This document shows positions 10,914 through 30,819 of a stretch of 64,000 nucleotides of DNA, one piece after another. The DNA comes from Azolla caroliniana (Eukaryota > Polypodiophyta). A model generated the notes under the pieces. That model searched no databases and was not told where the DNA came from. It saw only the letters and a program-made list of their open reading frames with translations. How positions within the stretch are numbered: position 1 is the first letter of the stretch; each line of letters starts with the position of its first letter. The stretch lies in the NCBI GenBank assembly GCA_043228905.1, contig JBHGNT010000004.1, positions 2,418,001-2,482,000 on the forward strand, in the 5' to 3' direction. Position numbers and translations under genes: made by a program.

Positions 10914-11551
10914 TTAACTCAGAAAACACCGGAGATATTGTTCCAGCGTTTGGTTTGTTCGTTCCGCCTGCCCATCGCTCTGGGAATGGTAGCCGGAGGA
11001 GAGGTTGCAAGAGACCTTGAGCATCTTGAAAAGATGTTGCCAAAATTTGGAGACGAATTGAGGTCCTTGGTCACTAATGATACTGTCTGGCATGCCATGA
11101 TGCCGAAATACCTCACGCATGCCAAGGGCGGCGGTGTCCTCGCTAGTGATGGCCTTAGTACACGACACAAAATGTGCCATCTTAGTATATCGATCGACGA
11201 CGGTTAAGATAACATCGAACCCCTTCGAGACCGGCAGATCAGTGATAAAATCAAGACAAATAGACTGCCACGACTTACTTGGAATCGATAAGGGTTCCAA
11301 CAAGCCATATGGATGGTGTCGGGGCATCTTTGCTCGGCAGCAAGCATCACAAGTCCGAACGTAGTCTTCGACAAAACGTCGCATATGGGGCCACCAAAAA
11401 GATCGTTGAACAAGATCCAAACGAAATGTCCCGACGTATGGGTGTCATGACAATTTTGGACAATTTGAAGGCGACAGGAGCAATCGGGGACATATACAAG
11501 CTTTTTAAAGAATAACAAACCATCATGATATTCGAATTGTCGGTAGTCCAT
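10914..11551 (-). pseudogene. Integrase of the Ty3/gypsy element, frame-shifted and truncated
   Basis: The core contains the DDE signature in order: LDFITDLPVS (first Asp), IISDQGPQF (second Asp) and SDGQAERTNQTLEQY (Glu). The zinc-binding region TCDACCRAK is present, but its His half lies in a different frame upstream (11551-11420), which indicates a frameshift. The protein stops just after LRCF and the 3' LTR follows within about 40 bases, so the C-terminal third is missing. Confidence 0.85.
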
Positions 11552-11864
11552 AGGTCTGGTTGTTGAGATTGCGAACAGGATGCCCGAGAGGTATCAATGT
11601 GCGCCAAAATGTCTTGATGTCTGTCTTCAAGTTCGCACATATGTAATCGGTAATCCGGGAATCCATTAGGGTGTGAAAAATCCGCGTTGTGTGCAATCGT
11701 GTTGGTCCCAAGATTACTTGCTTTTGATTATGAAACACTGGATCACGAGGACGAGGTGCAAGATATGAACGCCGTGATAACGCATCTGCTTTTCCTTGCT
11801 ACTTCCCCGGTCAATATGTGATTTTGAAGTCAAAACGCGTGAGGAATTGAGCCCACCGAGCTTG

Positions 11865-13706
11865 TCATCGATTTAGCACCCGAGCATTCTGGAAATAAGC
11901 AAGATTCTTGTGATCACTAAAGACGATGACCTGATGTGGAGAGCCCTCTAAGAAATGCCGCCATTGCACAAAGGAATCCACGATGGCTAATAACTCCTTG
12001 TCATGTATTTCGTAGTTGATTTCCGTTGCATCAAATTTGCGTGAATGGAAAGCCACAGGATGTAACTCTTCTTTATCTCCTTGTTGAGAAAGGATGCTAC
12101 CGAGGGCGAAATCCGATGCGTCGGCCTCCATGATGAATGGTTTGTTTGTATCCACATGAGCTAGAATAGGAGTTGATGTAAAGGCTTTCTTAAGATGTCG
12201 AAAAGCCATGTCCGCTTCATTGGACCAAAGAAATGCTTGTCCCTTCTTTGTAAGTTGTGTGAGAGGTAAAATAAACTTCGAGTAATCTTGTATAAACTTG
12301 CGGTAGAAGTTAGCAAAACCTAGAAAACATTGTACATCTCGTACCGACCGTGGAATTTGCCACTCTAGCACAGTTTGGACTTTAGCTGGATCCATGGAGA
12401 TGCCCTTTGAGGAGATGACGTAGCCTAGAAATTCCACTTGCTTGCAATCAAAGCTACATTTTTCTAGCTTGGCATAAAGACCATTCTCGCGGAGTCGTTT
12501 TCGTACTAATAGTACATGAGAATCATGCTCTTCCTGGGTCTTCGAATCAATCAATAGATCATCCAGATAGATGATCAAACAAATATCCAAGAGGTCTCTG
12601 AATATAACATTTGCCATGTGTTGGAAGACTGCGGGTGCATTGGTTAGACCGAACGGCATGACAGTATATTCGAAATGCCCATACCGCGCGCGAAAGGCGG
12701 TCTTCCATTCATCTCCCGGTCGGATCCGCACGAGGTTATATGCTCCTCGTAGATCGATTTTTGTAAAAAACTTGGCACCATTAACTCGCTCTAAAAGACT
12801 TGATATAAGAGGAAGTGCATACCTATTCAAGCCGCAGTAATCAACGACGAGACGAAGTGAGCCATCTTTCTTCTTGACAAAGAAGATGGGTGCACCAGCC
12901 AGAGATTTCGAATGACGAATAAACCCGCTTGCCAAGTTCTCCTCTATGTAGGCTCGAAGGACTTCTAACTCGGTGGGTGACAAGTTGTAAATCGGTCCCC
13001 ATGGTGGCTCTGCTCCTGGTTGTAAATCGATGGGACAATCATAGGGACGATGATGAGGAAGAGTACCGGCTTTTACCTTGTCAAATACATCGGCATAAGG
13101 ATGATATTTCGTCGGAAGTTGCACTAAGGATTCCTCCTTAATAGTGATGGAAGGATGTACTAATATTGCAAATAGGAACATTGCCTCCTTGTGTCCTTCT
13201 TCGCGTAATTGACGTAGTGAAATGGTCGAAACTCGATGAGTAGATTCTTGGGGTTGTCGATGTCCGACTTCTCTTGTTCTCCAATCTATGTCTGGATTAT
13301 GTAATTCAAACCAAGGTAATCCCATGACAATGGGATGCTCTGGACTACTAATTATATTAAATGCTACTACACACACAAAACTACCTAGGACAACTTGAAT
13401 GGGTTCTGACTCTTCTACAATATTCCCGGAAGCAATGGGACGACCATCAATGACTACTATAGATGTGGGGCAAGGAAGTTTTCTTAAGGATATCTGAGAA
13501 GCTCGGGCAAAATTTCGATCCATGAAACAGGAATTAGCTCCGGAATCTAGAAGTCCTAGGACGTGTACTGGGGGAGTACTTTTAGTACTAACCATGACTT
13601 GGGCTAGGAACACATAGCTAACTTGCTTGGAGGGAATGGAACCACTAATGGGTTGTACAGATCTAGGGCTGTCCAACCAAACGGCTCCTATTTTGGCTGG
13701 ACTCAA
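11865..13706 (-). pseudogene. Protease-reverse transcriptase-RNase H of the Ty3/gypsy element
   Basis: A 613-codon open frame. It contains an aspartic protease (LGLLDSGANSCFMD), a reverse transcriptase with the active-site YLDDLL and the flanking VMPFGLTNAPAVFQ, and an RNase H-type segment (MEADASDFALGSIL, NYEIHDKELLAIV). The phrase NPDIDWRTREV between protease and RT is typical of Tcn1/Tf-like elements. The frame itself is open, but the element as a whole cannot be functional because Gag and integrase are broken. Confidence 0.92.
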
Positions 13707-13849
13707 TCGTTTAACTCTTCATCTAATTGACTAAGGATTTCAAATTTGTTTGAGATACTTGGGCTATTAGTACTATTAATACTATCATACACTCCTAAGG
13801 GAAGAATTGACTCAGGTTTAGTACAGGCTACGATTTGATTTACCTATCT

Positions 13850-14851
13850 TCTTGGCCTATGGGAACAATTGATTGCGATATGCCCTGGTCCACCGCAATA
13901 AAGACATAATCGATTTTCACGTCGTTGTTGCTTTTCTTCTTCCGATAACGGGCCACGTTGAGGCATGGTGTCGATCTCCATCGGTGTCAGAGTATTTGCT
14001 TGAGGTATGTCTCGTGCAAACGGTTTAGCCGCGACTGAGGCATAAGTGGGCTCCGGCCTAGAGCGTGGTATTTGTAATTGACCTTCCGAACGCCGTTCGA
14101 AAAGGCGGTTGTCGCATCGGACCGCTCGACTGATTGCCTCCGTAAGAGACTTTGGTTCTTCGGGGAAGGCTAGAAGTAGACCTTTGACATCGTTTCGCAG
14201 GCTGTAGCGAAACTACTCCATTAGTGCCTGATCATCCCAGGGGATATCTGAAGCGAGTAGACGGAAATCCGTCGCGTAGGCAGAGGCTGGACGATCGCCT
14301 TGACGCAATCGTCGGATTTTGTTGATCACCGTCCGGATGTTGTCTGTATCTCCAAAGCAAGCTTTAAACTCACTAATAAAGTCTTCAAAGTTATTAAGTA
14401 AGGGCGATTGCTTTTCCAGAAGCAGAGCAAACCATGCCAAAGTTGAGCCGCTAAGCAACGTGCCTATTAGGCCAACTCGGGATGCATCAGTGGGGTATCG
14501 AGAAGGATGCATTTGAATGACTAAGCGTACCTGATTGAGGAATCCCCTAAATTGCGATCACATTCCATCAAATTTCACAGGAAGTCCAATCTTGGGCTCT
14601 TTATGAAATCCTTGGGGACTTGATCCTTATTGTTGCAATGTTGCTTCGAGTTGTTGCACATGTACCGCTAACTCCCCATGTTGCTGTTGCAACTCCCCAT
14701 GTTGTTGCTGCGTTTACTGTTTTTCTAGGGCGATTTGTTGAAGATCCCCTAACAACCGTTGGTTTTCTTGTTCCAAGGCAACAAAATTTTCTTTTAGACA
14801 CTGTAGCTCGGAGAAAACGGATTGGTATTCTTGGGCGCTAACAGAAGCCAT
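13850..14851 (-). pseudogene. Gag of the Ty3/gypsy element, with stop codons
   Basis: A likely start is the ATG at 14851 (MASVSAQEYQSVF), followed by a coiled-coil-like Gln/Glu-rich stretch. The conserved Gag core (GTLLSGSTLAWFALLLE, IRRLRQGDRPASAYATDFR) lies at 14512-14213. A CCHC zinc knuckle (CLYCGGPGHIAINC) is at about 13860-13915. At least three in-frame stops interrupt it: near 14714, near 14560, and after ALME near 14214. Confidence 0.82.
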
Positions 14852-14919
14852 TGTATAGAAAAAGGATAAGAGGATGAGGGAAACAAAAGAAAGACTAGAG
14901 AGGCAAAATTGGTTCAAAC

Positions 14920-15028
14920 TGTTAGGAATAGTACTAAAACAGAGAGAGAATTAGTACTAGAGAAGGGAAGTATTATTAGTACTAAGGGGACGGGACTGCG
15001 TAAGACTCCCCAGAGGGAGGAAAGAGAC

Positions 15029-15063
<35 letters not shown>

Positions 15064-15299
15064 GATAACAGATGATATATTATAGGAAGAGTAAGTACAA
15101 GATGACTATGAGGCTTAAGACTGGCGTTGAACCAATTTGGTTCAACATAATGCCTAGTGCCTTCTTTTATAGTGTTCTCAGGAGAAATCCTGAAGCTTCT
15201 AGAATGTTCCAGAGAAATCTGGAATATACATTAATTTCCTATATTAAAACTTAAATCAAAATAATATGCTACGTACTCGACTCTTGCCATATCATGACA
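14920..15299 (-). repeat. 5' LTR of the Ty3/gypsy element
   Basis: 380 bp, TG...CA ends, homologous to 10424-10873 but lacking about 65 bases of the tRNA-like part. It has a TATA-like box on the minus strand near 15164-15172 and a shorter (GA)n tract (15031-15059) than its partner. Confidence 0.88.
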
Positions 15300-15886
15300 G
15301 TGAGAAGTGTGCCAACAAGTTGGCCCATGTAGTTGTCAATTCAATCTTCGTGGATAGAACCAAGAGCATGATATGGAACTCATCCCTTCTCGAGCGGGTC
15401 AAAGTGTTCTTTTGGTTAATCACCCATCGAGTTGTTCCAACGGGAGATAATCCTTCTTTGGCCACTGAATCGGCTTCATGGTTTCAAGGAAGGAATGGAA
15501 ATAGTCCTTCTTTAAAGGTGATGCAAGGAACTGTACAACCAGCGCAAGGAGGTTCATTCTTCTTACATGAATGCTACGTGGACATGTGGTTATTAGTGGT
15601 CGGCCTTACGGTTTGGCAAGTGTGGGTATCTAGGTGCAAGGAGACTTTCGCAGGTAAGCGAACCCCACCGGCTGAGAATTTAATGATGATCTGGTTTAAT
15701 CTTATTTCTACGTTACAAGGAGAGTTTGAAAGTCTTCAAGGGCCCTCTGACGCAAGTGAAGAAGCTAGAGTTCGGTTCCTTCTAAAATGGAGCAGTTCAT
15801 CAATGTTGCAGATGGTGGATGGTAAAGCGAAGTGGAATTATCAACCACCACAGTGGTTGTTCCCTCCGAGTGTACCTAACATCTAG
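15300..15886 (+). pseudogene. zf-RVT repeat ORF, copy 1, 3' part
   Basis: Resumes the repeat interrupted at 10424. The frame contains ERVKVFFWLITHRVVPTG, the start of a zf-RVT (reverse-transcriptase zinc-binding) pattern, but the Cys residues are deleted. It continues through VWQVWVSRCKETFAGK to a terminus ending WNYQPPQWLFPPSVPNI. The last 70 residues align with the end of the copy at 36830-37040. The open frame is unbroken here and joined to LTR-derived codons upstream only by chance. Confidence 0.7.
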
Positions 15887-16140
15887 ATGGGTGTTGCCAT
15901 GAGAAGTGAATGGAGGACGTATATGTTGAATTAGGGTTGTATGAGGCTCACATGGAGAGTATGCGTTTGGGTAATGCTATGCGCATCGAATGATGTGGTG
16001 TTTTGGAGTTGTTTTTGTTGTTTCCTCTACACATATTGTTTTCTTTTGACATGCAAGATGGCTTGTAAGATATGAGTTGTAAATTATCCTATGTACATTG
16101 CCTTAACTAAAGGAAGTAGTTTTTTTATTTGGAAAAAAGA
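15887..16140 (+). repeat. 3' end of the zf-RVT repeat with T7/A-rich tail
   Basis: Non-coding tail ending AGTAGTTTTTTTATTTGGAA then an A-rich run. Very similar ends (ACTAATG..AAG..TTTTTTTGGGAAAAAA) occur at about 39400-39460, 48310-48356 and 50115-50145, which suggests a shared non-LTR 3' terminus. Confidence 0.55.
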
Positions 16141-18658
16141 AAATTAAAAGCTTTTAGAATTGGTGGTGGTGGTGGTGGTGAATGTCTTTGACACAAACTT
16201 TATGAGAATCCAAAATAATGAGATACATAACATTGAGGTATACACCTGAATTGGATGGAGTAACTAAACAGAAAATCCACATTTCTTAAGGTTTTATGAG
16301 AGCCATGATATTTGAAATGAATGTTATAAAGGTGTTTTGGGCATATGCATGTCATTATGTACTGATAGTGCATGACATTTGGCATGCATGATTGTAAACC
16401 CATTAAAACCCCAATGGAAATAATTGGAAATCCTGAGGTATTAATGTTTTATTGATTTTGCAAAGAGATATTAACAAATAGTAGGAAAGTTTATTGATCT
16501 TATCATTTGAACTCGAGATATTGCATATGTTGTTAGCATTGTCATCAAATCCATGCAAGCACCTACACATGCACACATGGTTGTAGTTCAAAAGGATATA
16601 TCAATATGTCAAAGACAAGATCATCTTTGGCTTGATGTATACTATTACCAACAATACATTGTCCTTGTTGTTACATCGTGATGTAAATTGGGCATTAAGA
16701 AACACAAGTGGATTGACAATATGTCAATCTGATGTTAAGATCCTTCTCTATTTATGTTTGATCAACCTTCTTTTAAAAATATAACCCCATTCTTTTAGCT
16801 AGTGGAGTGATTTGTCATGTTAGTTACCTTAAAAACGAGACCAACTAGAAGGATCCTTTTCGCGGCCAACTTCTTAGAGGGAGTGTGGCCATTTAGCCCA
16901 TGGAAGTTTAAAGCACTAAGAGGTATGTGAAAACCCTTAGATGTTTTGGGTTGCAAGGGCACTATACCTATGAATTCAATGAGTTTACCATCAAGAGTGA
17001 TAGGTATAGATAACATTGAGTGTGCAGCCACCATTATATACATTTCATTCTATTACTATTCCAACATCCATATTACAGCATTCTATTGATTTTTGGATTA
17101 CATCAACTAAGACGGATGCATTTTGATCTTATGATGTTCAAGAATATATCTCACAACACACATGCACAAATCAACAACCAATACATTTAGGTGCATGAAA
17201 GTTATTGAAAATCATTAAGAGTAAGATACAACAGACTTTTCGAACATGCGTCCCATTAGTCTAGGTAATGATAATAAATTTCACTATTGTGCAAAGACCA
17301 TTACAACAATATACTTAAATGCACCAAGTAAATGGCTCAAAGTAAATTGCTAGTTGTTTAGTCAATAAAGTCAAATCACTCAAATGTCAGCAATTCGTTG
17401 GATCCATTGGATATACTTAATGTAAAGTGGGCAAGTATTTTAATGCACTACCCAAAATAGTGACAAGCTTATTTGGTAGTAGCAGATGAGTAACTAGCCA
17501 TTGCGTTTACGGCTCAAGCATTTGCATTTATGTTAAATTTATCACTCTGTACTTGTTTGTATCCATTACCCATGCAAATCATTTCAGATCCCGATCAATA
17601 TTCAACGCCAATTTTAGTTAACAAAGTTCAAAAGGATCAGATGCTTTGGAATATTAATATGTAACCTATTGATCTCCAATGACATAAAACATTGGCCACC
17701 AAATACAAAGATACAAATGGAACAATCACAGAAAATCCAACACACTTCATTGGGAGCACAACGAATCAATGATGACAAGGAACATCTTGAATAGCTCGGC
17801 CCTTGAAAATAGCAATTATTCTAATGTTGTACTTGAGAATATCAAGCATGCTCATAGCCCTTCATTTAAGTCGACCAAGATTTAATTAACTGGAACATGA
17901 GTAGGAGCATTAGATTCATAGGCTAAATATGGATCTTTCCACAACTAAGGATACAACTCTACAGCGAGAAATAAGGCACAAAAATTTCTTAAATCCTTTC
18001 CTGGGAACCTCATTTTTGGCAAAAGAAAAATACCTTCAAAAAGTATATAGATGGATAGAAAGACAGTGAGGTTTATTTTTAGTTCATGAAACATATACCT
18101 CATGACACGAAACAACTCACAAATAACAAAAGCAAAGGATTTATCATTCAATCAATTAAAGAGGAAAAGTCTACCTATATTCTATCAACTCCCACAAACG
18201 ATTTCAATTTCAACCCAATTTCCTATATTCTATCAAAACTCTCATAAACAATATACAAAATTTACCAAGTTGGCAAACATTCCCCTTGATGAAGGTTAGC
18301 TCGTTATCCATTTAGATATGCCTCTTCCCTATCAGACAGACTAAAAAACTCAGCATAAAACTAGTGGGTGGGCGGCCACTGAATAAAAACTCATAGAATA
18401 ATCATATAAATGCAATTAACATCCAACAATGGATTCTCTATCCCTTCTTGCCGAAGGAAGAAACAAAGAAAAAACTCTTATTCCCATGTCTAGCAAATTG
18501 ACCGGAACATTTGGCATTGAATGAACCTACAAATCAAAATTAATATCAGATTTTCTCATTCGATACATTTTTTATCCCTCTTTCAGAGGATTTTAGTAAG
18601 AACTGAAGAAATTATTGAAGCTCTTATCCTGAAGAAATATTGAAACTTAATTGGGGAA
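16141..18658. other. Intergenic region downstream of the uridine kinase gene
   Basis: AT-rich, with no supported gene. It contains a (GGT)n run near 16160-16180. Short open frames of 60-80 codons show no recognisable domain. The last few hundred bases before 18659 probably hold the kinase 3' untranslated region on the minus strand. Confidence 0.45.
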
Positions 18659-25940
<7,282 letters not shown>

Positions 25941-26079
25941 AATCCCTCTATGTCTCTCTCTCTCTCTGCCTACCTCTGTCTAAAACCCCAAAAGATTTTG
26001 CTCTTCTTCACACTGTTATTCTCTTTTCCTTTAAAACTCTTCGCCCTCTTCTCCTCCTAAATTCTTCACCGTCTTGTCG

Positions 26080-26315
26080 TTCTTAAGCACTTCACTGTAC
26101 TTCTCCTCCTGATAGTATCCCTGTATTTCTCCACACCTTCTGAGCTCTTGGAACAATCAGCACAAAAATCGCTTTTCTTTTCCTTCTATTATTAATCTTC
26201 TTCTTTTACATGCACTCAAAACGCCTCCAAAATCTCTCTATAGTACGATCAAATCATTACTGCATAAAAACAAGATAACAGGGGAAAAACCCAAGATTAA
26301 CAAGAAGACGATCCA

Positions 26316-26381
<66 letters not shown>

Positions 26382-27000
26382 GTTGGAATTAATATAAAAA
26401 CAGATAAAAAAACGATCAGAAGAAGGAAAAGCAGAACGGTGGAAAATAAGATAGACAATCAATAAAGTCATACATACATGAGGATAGAGAAGCAAAGCTT
26501 GCCTGTTGCAGACTGATTAGGATTAGGATCAGGGTCAGGGTGTCTGAGATAGCGCCATTAGTAGGTGGATACAAAAGGATGTAAGATCAGTTTTGCTTGT
26601 TGCAGAAGGATCGGGATTAGGGTTTCTGATTTAACGCCATCGATGCTGACTGAGGTTGGGAAGCAGATATTCTTCTTCTTCTTCTTCTTCTTCTTCTTTT
26701 CCACCATCTCTCGATCTAAATATATTTTGCATTTCTGATCTTCTAATTTTATTTTTATTCTTCTTCTGCTATTTTGGCTTTGCTTTTTTTTCTTTTCCTT
26801 TTTCTTTTGCTTTTGCGTTTCTCTTTTGCTTTTGCTTTTGCTTTCCTGTTTTTCGTTTTCTTTTTCATTTTCGCTTTTCTCTTTTTCTTTTCCTTTTTCT
26901 TTTTCTTTTCCGTGGATCCATACGTCTTCCTTCCTTTTTGCTTTTTGCTTTTTGCTTTTTGCTTTTTCTTTCTTCAAAAGCAAAACATTTAGAGCAAATA
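26080..27000 (-). repeat. Kinase upstream region: (ATC)n and long polypyrimidine tract
   Basis: Upstream of the kinase start on the minus strand there is a run of about 20 ATC units (26319-26381). A second pyrimidine-only stretch with (CTT)n lies at 26668-26700. A long CTTTT/GCTTTTT-rich tract runs from 26770 to 26985, with CTTTTTG repeats at 26937-26967. Open frames here encode only Lys/Glu or Phe/Leu runs and are artefacts of the composition. Two similar blocks with TTGTTGCAGA (26502-26570 and 26601-26650) form an imperfect duplication. Confidence 0.7.
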
Positions 27001-30000
27001 TGTAAATATACACACTTCACTGCCTTGTCTTCTCTTTGCTTCTGCCTTCATTTTTATATATATACATACTGATACATGCATCTGGTCACATGATTTGGTG
27101 AAGCCCAACACCTTACCCACCACGATGAAATTGTGAAATGAACATGCACTAACAAGATTGGATCGTCGAGTAACTCATCGAGATAGTAGTCACTCTAGCT
27201 GTTAATGCATGTCCATACATACAACATAGCGTCGTGCTTCACTCGGAAGTCAATGGGGAGATCTCGGGACATTCTTTGCATTTAGCTATGTAATGATTTA
27301 ACATTGTTCAATGTCTAAAGCACCACTCCCATAAAAAAATATATCATTTATATTTTACTCAAAGTAAGCAATAAAATTATAAATATAAATATGGTTTGGC
27401 CATTTGATACTTGGGGAACTCCGAAATCACGTTCCCTCTAAGTTTTGTTATCAACAATTTCGTTAACCACGTGGAATACAAAACGAAAATGGGGGGTACA
27501 ACATAAAGTTACTTAACTAGCTAATATAACTTAGAAATGGGGGATGAATTGATCATACCAGTTCTAAACGAAGACCCATATATATTATGTAGCTTCACTA
27601 AACCACAATATAGTTGCTCATAAGTGATTGCCGAATGATATTTGCAAATTATTAAGGACGAAAACTTGAGTGTGAATCTTTCCCACCAAATGGAAGGTGT
27701 TGATCGATAATAATAGAACTTGAGAGCAAGATTGTGAGAAAATTGAGAGATTTCAAGAATGGAGAACTAAATAGACATCACCTTATTATTAGGTTTGGAA
27801 GAATATATTGACGGGCTACTAGAAAGTGCATCTTCACATTATCAAAATAATTACAAACTAGTAGATAACATTGTAAACTAGGTGAGCAATCGATGGCTAA
27901 TGAAAATCAAGTTCGATTTATTTCCACTCCCACCAAATGCATGTCAAATATCTAGAAAATACTTGGGCAACTAAAGATGGTGTAAGCCCATCTTATCAGG
28001 AGTCTAAATGTTTGTGTGCATGATCCCAAATGAACCCACAAACTTGTTTTTATGGCATTTGTGCTTATACATCATCTTATTGTGGTTATGTGAGCAAAAG
28101 AGCTTATATATTCAAGAGGAAGTTGCTTAAGAATCCCAAGCCATTGGCATTAATGTTTATACTTCAATTTATTATGTGGTTATGTGAGCAAAAAAGCTTG
28201 TAGATTCAAGAGTAAATTTGAGGCTCGTTCATCCTTGCCACTCTCTTAGATGTCTTCTTGGATAGTATGTCATCGTCTTCTTTCGCAAGAGTGTCAACCA
28301 ATGGTGGTGTTAAAAGCTTTGTAACTTAGTTTTCAATGTGCATTATTATCTTAAGACGAGTCATAATTATGGTATTATGAAAGCTTTCTACTTAGGCAAA
28401 AATCTACAATTGTCTTCCAAAAGCTTGTCCATTTTTTTCTTAGTGGTTGTGGTCACATGGCACCCTTCTACTTAATAGAAGAGTAACTCTTATTAGGAGC
28501 TTTAAGCGAGAAGGATATTAATACACCACTTCAAAAACAAAAAATGGCATTCTAAAGAGGGAGCTAGTAACCATCTTATAAGTAAATATGAATATTGTAA
28601 GGCAAATTCAAAATTGTAGATTGTTTTTAGTATAGGAGCAAATCCGATTGACAATGACAATGTTGTCATTGTTGATGCTTTTTGTTGTTATTATTGTAAT
28701 TCTTGTAGTATCTTTTGTTGTTGTTGTTTTGTGATGGTTGGGTTGTTTTCCATCTCCCCTCATTCCCTTGTTCAATGACAATGACAATGACAATGTTGTC
28801 GTTGTTGATGCTTTTTGTGGTTGTTATTGTAATTCTTGTAGTGTCTTTTGTTGTTGTTGTTGTTGTTGTTTTGTGATGGTTGGGTTGTTTGCCATCTCCC
28901 CTCATTCCCTTGTTCACACCAGGTTCATGAAAAAGATATCATGAGTTTCCACGAGTAGGTGTGAACAAGCAGACCCATATCACGTCTTGAGCAGGGTGGG
29001 GCGAGAGTAGTTTTGCACAACAGAACATGCTCTACACTATGTGTGTGTGTGAAAGGAGGAAGGACCAACTCCACACCCCCATTGGTGGCACCCATAGTAG
29101 ATCCGATTTGTATGCTCATCGAGTCACATGGCAAAAGGCTAGTCTACGAGGTAGAGGCGAAAACAAAGTCGCCATGCCATTTGAAGCAACATGGGCTCCT
29201 AGATAGAACCGAGGGCACGTCTTTGTCTTGTCTCAATGCATGGCTGAGGTAGAAATGTGGCCTCTCCAAGTGGGGGTAGAAACCATACATATATATATAT
29301 AAGAATGAGGCAGTCTTGAGTGCCATGACATGATCATGCTTTGTGTCCCTAACCTAGGAGTGGAGGAACAGAAGTAACAACTCCTCCATCTCAGCTAGCA
29401 AGGGCTACACAGGAGGTAGGGAGGCCAGAGAAAATATCGCACAAACCTCCATTTTAGACCACGAATGAGCATCGGGCCCGACAAGTTCACATGCAAGCAC
29501 ATGATCAAGGAACACGACTCGTGCAGGATTGAGGCGGAGTGGAACAAGAACTAAGGACCACCATGAATGAGAAACCCTATAGCCTGCAATCCCCCAACTG
29601 ACTGATCGATCAATCCATGGGTTGGTGGCAGCTTGGGGTGATTCCCATTGTTTTGGGAGGACAAGCATACTAGACAACTACTTAAAAACTCATTCCCAAC
29701 CCATAGAAAAGGCCAACCAACAATACACCAGGTACAAAGTGGAGACAAAAGAGAGAACCTTTTATGTGCGATCATGGAAAGGGGGGGGTCACAACAACAT
29801 TGACACCATGGTAAGTGTGAACTCCCAAAGCTTTTTTGTTGCTTTCCCCAAGTTGAACCAGAAGATATGATTTCAGCAATGTCTCGCAATCGGGTTCTTC
29901 GTCATGTTCTCATTGCTCAAGGAGGCGAGTTTTCTTCATATAATCTAGTTTTATTGTCCTTAGAGTGCTTATCTTGCCATGAAGATTCTTTATATTATAG

Positions 30001-30819
30001 TGGTGCTCGGCGCTCGCACAAGGTTCGTTGGTATTGTCTAGTTGTCGTGATATGGTAAAAGTAATTGAAGTACGAGAAAGAATACATTATTTGGTGGTTC
30101 TCTGAATACACCTAGGTTCAATCAAAAATTGATTTGGCAGATCTCATTATTGAGCTCTACCGATACCTTTTCATAAGAGTATGAGAAACAAGTTATTATT
30201 TGATGGTTCCCCATCAAGTACAACTACATATACCTAGGCTAACTAGAATATTGATTCGATCGATCTCTTGTGGTGCTTATTTATTTTTGCATACATGCTA
30301 CTTTTACAAAAGAGAGACAAAGGGACATGGTGTACTATTGCAAATATGATACAAAAACACGAAGTGTTGACATATGGATAATGTATGAGATGACATTTAA
30401 GACAGAGATTGAAACATAATGAGTCAAAATAATGATGTTGTAAATTTATTGTCCTATGAAGAAAGCGAAAATGTTTGCTCGAAAGTGCACTTATTACATT
30501 TATCCGCAAAATTTTAAGTCTATGCTAGAATGTTATGATTCTAGTCAAAATTTAGATTCTCCCGTAAAATTTAGCCTTTACAAACTCTTTTCAAAGTTGG
30601 GGTACTTCAAATGATACATTGCGAGGTCAAACTAAAAAACTAAATAAGTGGATCCACCAATAAACTACAAGCTATAGAAACTTAAAAGAAATGACTTCTT
30701 CTTAGACAAGCTTATTCTTGATCTATTGTGCAAAATAAATATGATATCTATTTGAGACAGCGAAGATCATTGCATTTGAAAGAATAACAAGGCCTTCATC
30801 TTGTACTTATGATGGACTT
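27001..30819. other. Intergenic between kinase and transporter genes
   Basis: No gene could be supported. A two-copy tandem repeat lies at 28640-28920. The slightly GC-richer block 28970-29900 has several overlapping frames on both strands with no recognisable domain. Imperfect repeats (CTAGGTT..., GATTTGGCAGATCTC) occur at 30080-30250. Confidence 0.45.
28640..28920. repeat. 133-bp tandem duplication with (TTG)n
   Basis: The block GACAATGTTGTC...GTTGATGCTTTTTG begins at about 28655 and again 133 bases later. Both copies contain (TGT)n of different lengths and the sequence CATCTCCCCTCATTCCCTTG. Confidence 0.85.

Larger units (their letters stand above)
10424..15299 (-). mobile_element. Ty3/gypsy LTR retrotransposon, Tcn1/Tf-like, degenerate
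   Basis: The element is read on the minus strand: 5' LTR 14920-15299, Gag, protease, reverse transcriptase, RNase H, integrase, 3' LTR 10424-10873. The LTR termini are TG...CA and a likely 5-bp target duplication with one mismatch flanks it. The LTRs differ by a roughly 65-base indel and many substitutions, so the insertion is not recent. Gag contains stop codons, integrase is frame-shifted at its zinc finger, and the integrase C-terminus and any chromodomain are lost next to the 3' LTR. Domain sequences look closer to fungal/seed-free-plant chromoviruses than to the common angiosperm clades. No clear tRNA primer-binding site (TGG...) follows the 5' LTR. Confidence 0.9.

Noticed and set aside
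26558-27072. Open frames of 151, 138 and 72 codons around 26.6-27.1 kb
   Set aside because: Translations are pure Lys/Glu or Phe/Leu runs produced by a polypyrimidine tract; there is no domain or codon structure.
28925-29889. Cluster of overlapping 60-110 codon frames near 29-30 kb
   Set aside because: No domain, frames on both strands overlap, and no splice-consistent gene could be assembled; left as unassigned intergenic.
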